NCBI GenBank assembly: GCA_030141605.1 | Contig: JAQGDQ010001876.1 | Span: 1 to 22,684, forward strand | Length of the DNA stretch: 22,684 nucleotides | From: Tubiluchus corallicola | Taxonomy: Eukaryota; Priapulida; Priapulimorpha; Priapulimorphida; Tubiluchidae | Reading direction: 5' to 3' | Shown: positions 1-9,200 of the stretch, one piece after another | Layout: each line of letters starts with the position of its first letter | Position numbering within the stretch: position 1 is the first letter of the stretch | Program-made: the position numbers and the translations under genes | The notes under the pieces: model-generated | The model's database searches: none | What the model saw: the letters and a program-made list of their open reading frames with translations, nothing else | What the model was told of the DNA's origin: nothing

Positions 1-621
1 AATGACGGACAGACAGACAAGACAGATAATCGTATAATTGCTCACTTCGTTTGGGTAACTATAACAAGTGTGGTCAATGAAGTGTCAAGTAACATTTTAA
101 TTTGATTATTTTGAACAGCGGCCTCAGGATCAAATAGATTTAATACAAGGGATGTAAGGAAACAAAATTTTCGGTTTCGGCTTGCCGAGCAATTTGCATT
201 TTTGGTTCTGATTCGGTTCTCAAGGAAATTTCACAGAACTGTTAAGGAAATTTCGGATAATTTTTCGTAGAATTTTTTCCGAGGTTTTATTCAATTTACC
301 TTTCCTTTTCTCCTAGATGTCAAAAACCACTCAAAAATATTGGCTAAAATAGTTCAACTGAAGCGAAAATTGTGTTTACATAACAGCTTGTGACCTGCTT
401 TTACTGGCAATGCGGCATATCTTCAATACTGGCCACTGTGAAGTTATAAAGTCTCCAGACCCAATCAATCGAAATTCACACCACATTTGAATTTCTTTCA
501 GCAAAATTGGTTTTAACTTTATAATTTATGAAATATAGGCAACAAAATATTTACAAAATAAAATTTCTTTATTTTAATTTAGCATTATGATCTTTAAATC
601 GTTAATCCAAACACATTATAA
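1..621 (+). repeat. Left inverted-repeat arm, outer part (hAT-related repeat)
   Basis: This stretch matches the reverse complement of 10291-10908. By eye, bases 1-185 are almost identical, about 186-530 are only some 80-85% identical, and the last 80 bases return to above 90%. The match reaches base 1, so it may extend beyond the window. From about 146 (CAAGGGATG) to about 600 it is also related, more distantly and in the same orientation, to the hAT-like element at 17787-18421, best between 290 and 600. It ends at 621, where it meets the inner arm across the shared 7-mer ATTATAA (615-621). No coding sequence was recognised. Confidence 0.8.
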
Positions 622-643
622 TGATATCGCGTATATTATTATA

Positions 644-1049
644 CAGGGTGTCCATAAAGTCCAAGTACATGGGGGATTTTACTATTTATTTATTTGTTTT
701 TATTTTTCTCCCAAGAAAGAAAATGGCTTTGTCTAAGGAAGAAAGAATCAATTTGGTACTCTTATGGACGAGAAGGATGGTCTTATCGTAAAACTGCGGA
801 AGAATTAACCTTCCACACCCTAATCGTCAACCTATTTGTTTTACTGCCGTCGGGAAATTGGTCAAGAAGTTTAAAGAAACAGGCAGTACTCCATCGAGTT
901 CTCATGAATTTTGTAAAACGCATCAAATTATGCATTGAAAATGATGGAAATCATGTTGAAAATATTATTTATCAACATCAAAATTGAATAAAATTGTTTT
1001 TTAAAAAGTATTTGTTTTTACTATGTACCCAGACTTTATGGACACCCTG
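644..1049 (+). mobile_element. Internally deleted mariner-type element, left copy
   Basis: The 406-bp element is flanked by TA (642-643 and 1050-1051). Its terminal inverted repeats begin CAGGGTGTCCATAAAGTC and stay related for about 30 bp. Inside, the + strand encodes remnants of a transposase: an N-terminal helix-turn-helix region starting at ATG 723 (MALSKEERI-like, then EGWSYRKTAEE) that is frameshifted, followed directly by a C-terminal piece MNFVKRIKLCIENDGNHVEN. The catalytic middle is missing. The N-terminal region resembles the HTH (DUF4817-like) start of arthropod mariner/IS630-type transposases. It is non-autonomous. Confidence 0.8.
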
Positions 1050-1136
1050 TACATTATAGAATGTCTTTGTGGACTGTGATAAATAGGCTGCGTATTGCAT
1101 ACAAGAATGTGATCAGAAAACTGTTTTGATTAAAAT

Positions 1137-1571
1137 ACGATTGCAGTGCTTCTGACACGTGTGTAAACCTACCTACGATTGCAGTACTTCTGAAATGTGT
1201 GTAAACCTATCTTCGATTGCAAGTGCTTCTGACATGTGAGTAAACCTATCTATGATTGCAGTACTTCTGACATGTGTGTAAACATACCTACGATTGCAGT
1301 ACTTCTGACATGTGTGTAAACCTACCTACAATTGTAGTGCTTCTGACATGTGTATAAACCTATCTACAATTGCAGTGCATCTGACATGTGTGTAAACCTA
1401 TCTACTATTGCAGTGCTTCTGACAACAAACAACAAACAACCGACATGTGTGTAAACCCATCTACGATTGCAGTGCTTCTGGCATGTGTGTGTCTATCTAA
1501 CGATTGCAGTGCTTCTGACATGTGTGTAAACCAGTCCACGATTGCAGTGCTTCTGGCATGTGCGTAAACCT
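1137..1571 (+). repeat. 38-bp minisatellite, left array (about 11 units)
   Basis: The units read approximately ACGATTGCAGTGCTTCTG followed by ACATGTGTGTAAACCTATCT, 38 bp. One unit is interrupted near 1424-1443 by a CAAA-rich insertion. Variation is mostly transitions. The array passes directly into the pentanucleotide array at 1573 with no spacer. It is the reverse complement of the array at 6508-7284. Confidence 0.9.
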
Positions 1572-1572
1572 A

Positions 1573-2565
1573 TCTGCTCTGCTCTGTTCTGTTCTGCTCT
1601 GCTCTGCTCTGCTCTGTTCTGCTCTGTTCTGTTCTGCTCTGCTCTGTTCTGCTCTGCTCTGCTCTGCTCTGCTCTGCTCTGTTCTGCTCTGCTCTGCTCT
1701 GTTATGCTCTGCTCTGCTCTGCTCTGCTCTGCTCTCTCTGCTCTGCTCTGTTCTGCTCTGTTCTGCTCTGTTATGCTCTGCTCTGCTCTGCTCTGTTCTG
1801 TTCTGCTCTGTTCTGCTCTGTTCTGCTCTGCTCTGCTCTGCTCTGCTCTGCTCTGCTCTGCTCTGTTATGCTCTGCTCTGCTCTGCTCTGTTCTGTTCTG
1901 CTCTGCTCTGTTTTGTTCTGCTCTGCTCTGCTCTGTTATGCTCTGTTCTGTTCTGCTCTGCTCTGCTCTGTTATGCTCTGTTCTGCTCTGCTCTGTTCTG
2001 TTCTGCTCTGCTCTGCTCTGCTCTGTTATGCTCTGCTCTGCTCTGTTATGTTCTGCTCTGCTCTGCTCTGCTTTGCTCTGTTATGCTCTGTTCTGTTCTG
2101 CTCTGCTCTGTTATGCTCTGCTCTGCTCTGTTCTGTTCTGCTCTGCTCTGTTATGCTCTGCTCTGCTCTGCTCTGCTTTGCTCTGTTATGCTCTGTTCTG
2201 TTCTGCTCTGCTCTGTTATGCTCTGCTCTGCTCTGCTCTGCTCTGCTTTGCTCTGTTATGCTCTGTTCTGTTATGTTCTGCTCTGCTCTGCTCTGCTTTG
2301 CTCTGCTCTGCTTTGCTCTGTTATGCTCTGTTCTGTTATGTTCTGCTCTGCTCTGCTCTGTTCTGTTCTGCTCTGCTCTGCTCTGCTCTGCTCTGTTATG
2401 CTCTGCTCTGCTCTGCTCTGTTCTGTTCTGCTCTGTTATGCTCTCTTCTGTTCTGCTCTGCTCTGCAATGCTCTGTTCTGTTCTGTTCTGTTCTGCTCTG
2501 CTCTGCTCTGCTCTGCTCTGTTATGCTCTGCTCTGCTCTGCTCTGCTCTGTTCTGCTCTGCTATG
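1573..2565 (+). repeat. Pentanucleotide CTCTG array, about 199 units
   Basis: This is 993 bp of 5-bp units, mostly CTCTG and TTCTG with TTATG, CTTTG and rare TTTTG, CTCTC and CAATG. Nearly all units end in TG, and variation is confined almost entirely to positions 1 and 3. The phase is kept throughout except for a single slip near 1731-1740 (CTCTCTCTG). Larger blocks of the same unit order recur, for example around 2241-2290 and 2301-2350. The units contain no stop codon in any + frame, so long artefactual open frames cover it. It lies upstream of FCHO exon 1 of the window, probably in an intron. Confidence 0.95.
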
Positions 2566-3176
2566 ATTATATTTACCTGCGACTTGTCAGCATCTCTTCC
2601 GATGATTAGCAAATATTAATGGTTTATTATTGTATATTATATAAATATCAGTATCAGAAGTAAGAAAGTTTATTAGTTTATCACAATTTTTAAAATAGCA
2701 AAATACATAACTAAGTGATTTATAATTCCGTACAACATACAATAATATTACAAAGTGCAAAAGTGATTATTAATTGGTGGTGAAAGGGTGGCGAAAGAAC
2801 TATGACTTATCGAGGTCGGCCACCCTCTCAGAATTGATACTAATATAATTCATTAATCAAGTAATTAAAAATGATCAGATTTAGCATTTAAGACAATTGC
2901 TGATTAAATTATGATACAAAAGTGTTTGTTTCTAATAGAATAATGTTGAATCACGGGAAAGAGAGGACGATACAAAAGTGACTGTGTTTAAATATTAAGT
3001 CAAACTGGATGAGTACTGAACAGTAACGTTAAGTGAGGCAATAACCTCTATCTTTTTACCTGTGCTTTTGTGTTCAAGCATGTTTTGTTATAAAGCATGT
3101 TTCTCTTTACTGTGCGTAACACTCTTATTTAAGTGGGTGATGTCACTTCACAAATTTGTCAATTTTCTGTTTACAG
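2566..3176. other. Intronic or upstream sequence; possible antisense LINE 3' end
   Basis: No coding exon was recognised. The stretch 2643-2835 read on the minus strand ends in ATAAACTAATAAACTTTC and carries a GGGTGGCC/GGCCACCC-like region, which resembles the 3' untranslated part of a LINE. There is no protein-level support, so this remains a suggestion. The last 30 bases before 3177 form the pyrimidine tract and acceptor of FCHO exon 1. Confidence 0.3.
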
Positions 3177-3251
3177 ACATCGGATTGAAGAAGCTTACTC
3201 TCTCTCATTAGCCAAGCTAGCGAAAACTGCAGCAAACTCCAGTTGCATTGG
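3177..3251 (+). CDS. Fcho: FCHO exon 1 of window (F-BAR N-terminal helix)
   Basis: The acceptor TTTACAG precedes 3177 and the donor GTAAGT starts at 3252. The first base completes a codon from an upstream exon outside the window. The frame then gives HRIEEAYSLSLAKLAKTAAN followed by SSCI, and the last two bases (GG) join the first base of the next exon to make Gly. The IEExYSxxLxKLAK pattern is the typical first long helix of F-BAR proteins, and FCHO2 has IEEAYSRSMTKLAK here. At 75 nt the exon can be skipped without shifting the frame. It sits in the loop between the inverted arms 615-1571 and 6508-7836. Confidence 0.9.
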
Positions 3252-6200
3252 GTAAGTAAATACAGGATGGGCGCAAAAAAGTGAACCATTTTGAAACTGG
3301 CATTGATCCTAGAATTTTATCCATCTTGTATATAAATTTAACAGGGTAAAGCAGAAACTTGTTAGCAGTTACCTGATATTTTTTTATATGTATCAATATC
3401 ATAATTTACTACTTCCACCAGCGTTTCAGTCATACTTTAGTTCAGTTTCAAATCAACGTGATCATTACGCAAGATATTCAGTCGGAAACTATGTACTCCC
3501 CCTTCCAAAAACAAACATAATGGAACAGTCATCAAAATATAATGCTATTAAAATATGGTCATCAATTCCGCGTGAAATGAAAACTCTTAATCTTTATCAA
3601 TTTAAAAAAGCATCAAAGAATTACCTACTACAACTATATAATTAACTCACAATTTTCCTCATCCTGATCTTAAGTTACTAACAAAACTTATTTTGTTCTA
3701 ATGTGCGTTATAACTGATGAAAATGCAATGTTAATTGTCAATTGTTTCACTTATCTGGAGGAGGACTCGAAAGCTCAATGCTCCTTCCCCCTCCTCACAG
3801 TAACTCGCTTAGTTTATTTATTTTTTTCAATGTTATATCAATTTATATGTATGTTTGTGTTGCTGTGGAATAAATTCATGATAATTCATGGTATTTTTTG
3901 CTAAGAAAGTCGAATAGTAAATATTTTATACCTCATATCGCCGTCAAATGAAAATGAAATAAAATGAAATAAAAAAATGAAATGAAAATGAAAAAAGTAG
4001 GTGTTAGGATTATTGTATTTCCTTTGTTTTGTTGATATTGTCTTTGCTGTGTTGATATTGGTACTGTTGTATTGTGAACGTTGGTCAGTGCAGGTCTCGA
4101 TTGTTATTTCAGATTATTCTACAGCAAAAAGTCAACTGTTTCTATGATTTTGTAGCACTTTGGTCTGCATTGACCAAAGATAATAGAATTGTTTGTCTCT
4201 GGCCGAAGTAAACAACACCAGTCATACATACTCGATAAATCACAGATGTTCTGTGTAAACTGCTCGAAGTGTCCTAGAAATTCCTGCAGTACTTATTGAC
4301 ATTGTGATATTTAGAAGAAATAAATAACTTCGCCTGAAGTCCTCGTTTATATGTCAGTAAACTTTGACTGCTTTTTCTGCCAGTTTCACTGGGAACAGTC
4401 CAGACTCACTTCCCCATTCTTCGTGCAGATTTGTAGGATGCGATTTGCTATTTCCTGCTACGCGAATCGTAGCACGTTGTTGTGAATGATTAGTAAGGTC
4501 ACGTGACCCCATTCATACATTTTGCTCATTCATAAATACAAATTGTTGACCCGAATTTCGTTTAAGTTTAGCTTTAGGGAACCACTATAGAATGGAACTA
4601 TTTTTGCTTAGCTTTTGTCTTCTCATTTTAACAAGCCTTGAACCCGCGACAGAACGCGCTGTCTGCTACTGTGTAAACAGATGAAAAATATTTCAAGGTT
4701 GTTGTGGCATTCTGTGTAAATGACCACACAGCACTGATCACATTTGCGTAGCCACTGTTTGTTTGAGTTTCTTGTGTTCTTCCTGTTGTAGCAAGAATGT
4801 ACTCGGAAGAAATCTTTCTTTCTCAGAATTCTTTCACTGTTACTGAAAACATCAAAACAGCCATTGGCAACACATACTTCGTTGCATTTTCTCTGTGAAC
4901 TGTCTCTGGAAGAAACCTGGCAAAATATTTTCCCAGTTGCATGAAAACTACTTCATTGTTTTCCCAGTTGCATGAAAATTAATTCATTGTAATAGATTTT
5001 GTCATCATAAAACCTCGGTATAATTACAAATGTTGAAACAAAGACAAGGGGGCAAGTACAGCGATTGACAGCACGTTTGACCCGTGGAATATGTTTTGTC
5101 AAAACGTTGAGGAATTGTACAGTAGCTGAAGGTTTTCTGATATGAACTGTACAAATTCCTGAACATTCCTGACAAAAAATACTCCATGGGTTGAGTTTGA
5201 TGTCAATTATCTTCCTTGTTTTACTGCTTCTAATTCATGTAAAAAAATAGCAATGTAATGAAAACTCGGACATGTATAAAATTAAAGACTTATTGGCAAA
5301 TTTTTGCATTTTTAATGAGCGACATTTTTATTCCCGAAAAGAGGTTTCGACTAACGTTTGGGAAAATGAACTAATTGTTTGTTGTAAAATCATGCGATCG
5401 AGTTGTTAAAAAATAGACGAGCAAAATTTTTAAGTTTTTATTTTAACGAGCGTCTAACTTCTGCTGAAAAATGAAAATTTGGTACTTTGTCGTCTATACG
5501 ATTAAGTCTCTAACTACATAAAAATGTTGAAATTAAAGACGCCGAATGAAATAAAATATTCAACTTTATCCAAAAAGCAAATTTTATTTTTCTGGTAAAA
5601 CTGCAGAAGATCTCGTTACATTGTCAGTCTAGTGTGCGTATGCTCAGCTTTCGTTTTCCATGGAAGAAAGTGTATTTCACTCCGAACTTGAAGTGTTTTA
5701 TCTCTGATGCAAGAGCAGTCCGAATCAGTGAATTGATTGTTTGCAGTAAAGACCTGATTCATGTCTGAAAGTAAACGACTCTTGCCTCTTGTTCCTGCTG
5801 TTTTAATTACGAGAGTCTGAGATGAATAGATATGAAATAGCATCTTTTGCGAGGCGATATACTTCCCTTTGCTTTGCAGTCCTTACATAGAATGCATTCC
5901 TACATGGTCAACTTTGACACCCAGTTTCTGGATCTGCCATTTTTATAGCTTTGACTTTCTGAATTACCTCTTAAAGTCTTTGCTTTTTCATGCTGATGCT
6001 ATTTTATTGGCTCATTCACGTATTTCGGTGCATTGGAGACTTGAAGCGCTTCCGAAAATCTGAATGCTATTTGCTTCTTCTGTCTGTAAATTACGGAGCT
6101 CTTTTAAGTCTTCTCATCCGACTTGCAGAGGCTGTTGCTAGTGTCAGCAGCAGCGACAACAACACTGACGACAGTGACGTCGATATAACAATATAACCAA

Positions 6201-9200
6201 AAGGTTGTTCAATTCAATTCAGTTCAAATTTTTATTTCGATACCAAAGACCATATAAAATACAAATACAGTACTCAAATGAAATAAAAATTACAAGAGTA
6301 AATACATATACAGGGTTAGTAATTTAGTAACAATTTTAGAGGCTAATTATGTAATAATTTGTTCCATTTCACAAAAAAAAAGATTTGGCAAGTTTATGTG
6401 AGTTAATAATAGCAGTTATAATACTATTGCCAGTGTAAGTAGTGACCTATTTTGAACGATATAACATGATCTGCTGTGAATATGACTAAAATCTGGTAGA
6501 GATACACAGAAGTACTGCAATCGTAGCTAGGTTTACACACATGCCAGAGGCACTGTAATCGTAGATAGGTTTACGCACATGCCAGAGGCACTGTAATCGT
6601 AGATAGGTTTACGCACATGCCAGAAGCACTGCAATCGTAGATAGGTTTACGCACATGCCAGAAGCACTGCAATCGTAGATAGGTTTACGCACATGCCAGA
6701 AGCACTGTAATCGTAGATAGGTTTACACACATGTCAGAAGCACTGCAATCGTAGATAGGCTTACACACATGCCAGAAGCACTGCAATCGTAGATAGGTTT
6801 ACGCACATGCCAGAAGCACTGCAATCGTACAGGTTTACACACATGTCAGAAGCACTGCAATCGTAGATAGGCTTACACACATGCCAGAAGCACTGCAATC
6901 GTAGATAGGCTTACACACATGCCAGAAGCACTGCAATCGTAGATAGGTTTACACACATGCCAGAAGCACTGCAATCGTAGACAGGTTTACACACATGTCA
7001 GAAGCACTGCAATCGTAGATAGGTTTACACACATGTCAGAAGCACTGCAATCGTAGATAGGCTTACACACATGTCAGAAGCACTGCAATCGTAGATAGGC
7101 TTACGCACATGCCAGAAGCACTGCAATCGTAGATAGGTTTACGCACATGCCAGAAGCACTGTAATCGTAGATAGGTTTACGCACATGCCAGAAGCACTGC
7201 AATCGTAGATAGGTTTACACACATGCCAGAAGCACTGCAATCGTAGATAGGCTTACACACATGCCAGAAGCACTGCAATCGTACTTTAAGCAAAACAGTT
7301 TTCTGATACCATTGTTGTATGCAATACGCAGCCTATTTATCACAGTCCACAAAGACATTCTATAATGTACAGGGTGTCCATAAAGTCTGGCTACATAGTA
7401 AAAACAAATACTTTATAAAAAACAATTTTATTGAATTTCGATGTTGATAAATAATATTTTCAACATGATTTCCATCATTTTCACTGCATAATTTGATGCG
7501 TTTTACAAAATTCATGTGAACTCGATGGAATAGATCCACATTGCCGTCGATTTCAGCACACTGCCTGTTTCTTTAAACTTCTTGACCAATTTCCCAACGG
7601 CAGTAAAACAAATAGGTTGACGATTACGGTGTGGAAGGTTAAATTCTTCCGCAATTTTACGATAACACCATCCTTCTCCTCCACTTAAGAGTACCAAATC
7701 GATTCTTTCTTCCTTAGACAAAGCCATTTTCTTTCTTGGGAGAAAAAATAAAAACAAATAAATAAATAGTAAAATCCCCCATGTACCCAGACTTTATGGA
7801 CACCCTGTATAATAATATACGCGATATCATTATAATATACGCTTGGCTTTTCTTACTAAAGCAGTTTCTCTCGTTCAACATTTTAATTTCATTAGCTTAC
7901 GTATCCCTAAAGGTCATAATTTGGCCCTTGGCGATGCTTCGATGAAATTCAAAATTTTTTTCCGTTTAGGACGTTCGCTCCAGTTTGGCAAATACTGAAG
8001 AGCTGCAGTGATAAGTTGTCCAGTCTGCACATGGACATGGTCCACAAATACCAAGACCTGCAGAAAGAGTTGCAGAAGTACAACGATGAACAGCACAAGA
8101 AATATAAAACTGTATGTATGCTGTAAATTTCTTAACTATGTTCATCATAGATATATAATTATATATATATATGTGTGTAGTCTGTAATGTAAATGTGTGT
8201 TGCTTTGAAGTCTAAAGATTTTTTAAGATTTTTTTGAAAATGCAAAGTACACTCACATCTTGGTTTGCCGGACCTCACTTTTATGGATATCGGAAAATTT
8301 CGACAATATCTGGTCCGTTAAAAAGTCCCGCATACTACGGACACAGTCCGCTTTGCGCTGACCGCTAGTTGGAGGGCCGTCACTTTGTTTACATCCAAGC
8401 AGCGCGTAACATGCGTAGCTTGTATGTCAGCGTGTTCAAGTAGTTTAGAGTCTAACACAGCGCCTACTATAGTAGCTTTGTATCGAAAATACGGACAATC
8501 TTCAAATTCGGATCAATGTCTCCCCACTTTTGACCGGCAAACTGAGATGTGACTAAATCCGTCTAAAATAACTTTAAATGTTTTCCTATGATGGTAAAAT
8601 ATTTGCTCTAACCCGCAAGATTCTCATTCCGTCTCTGTAACGTCTTCACTTCTTGTTATCTCCTCTGTTTTCAATAGCATCGTTACTAACGACATTGAAG
8701 CTTAATACAAAACTGCAGGTCAAAACAATCCGCTCTTTGAAATATTGAAAATAGAACACGCGTTTTTTTCAAAAATGACTTACGTGAAAGAATTATTACC
8801 ACACATTATTACCACACAAACACAGTTTCATGTTCGCAGCACTAGTTCTTTGCTGTTACCAGCATTTTGCAATTGGCTAATTAGACGGACACAGTTAGAT
8901 GTGTTAGTTTGTGAAGAACTACACACGTTCGACAGCTCATGCGTGAGCACAGTGGTGAATTTGAAAATTGAATTTTTATCTTAAATCTTACCTAGTTTTA
9001 GTACAAAACACTGTATATCTTACATCAGCGCTGTACTTCAATTTTCGCTTTCACAAACACGTGCAACACGCTCGTGGAATATTTATGCTGTTCAAAATTA
9101 TGTTAGTTTGTGATGTCATCGACAGTTTGGCTCATCCGCCATTAATTATAATTTTAATCTATTATTTAATTATCAGCATTAGTTGTGTTAAAATGTATAC

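Larger units (their letters stand above)
615..1571 (+). repeat. Left inverted-repeat arm, inner part
   Basis: This matches the reverse complement of 6508-7836. In order it holds a short AT-rich flank (615-643), a deleted mariner-type element (644-1049), about 85 bp of unique spacer and a 38-bp minisatellite. Both arms carry the mariner element at the same TA, so they descend from one copy that already had it. Spacer identity is very high. The arms differ in minisatellite copy number (about 11 here, about 20 opposite) and in small internal changes in the element. Confidence 0.85.
6508..7836 (-). repeat. Right inverted-repeat arm, inner part
   Basis: This is the inverted partner of 615-1571. 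It contains the 38-bp minisatellite (6508-7284), the shared spacer (about 7298-7369), the mariner-type element (7370-7807) and an AT-rich tail ending in TTATAAT (7830-7836). It ends 133 bp before FCHO exon 2. Together with the left arm it could form a double-stranded stem of nearly 1 kb in the FCHO precursor RNA, with exon 1 of the window in the loop. Confidence 0.85.

Noticed and set aside
1573-2565. Immunoglobulin-switch-like or telomeric repeat
   Set aside because: The pentamer differs from switch GAGCT/GGGGT motifs and from insect TTAGG telomeres; the resemblance is only in unit length.
1522-2619. Long overlapping open frames encoding repeats of Leu-Cys-Ser-Ala
   Set aside because: They are a direct result of the stop-free CTCTG pentamer array; all three frames stay open and there is no splice or start context.
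3261-3330. Possible tiny MITE with TACAGGATGG and CCATCTTGTA ends
   Set aside because: Only ten bases pair, with one mismatch, over 70 bp, and no second copy is in the window.
5990-6196. Frame ending SSSDNNTDDSDVDITI
   Set aside because: The acidic tail looks protein-like but there is no family match, no splice context joining FCHO in phase, and length is within chance.
6508-7284. CRISPR-like regular repeat
   Set aside because: The 38-bp units are head to tail with no unique spacers, and the DNA is eukaryotic.
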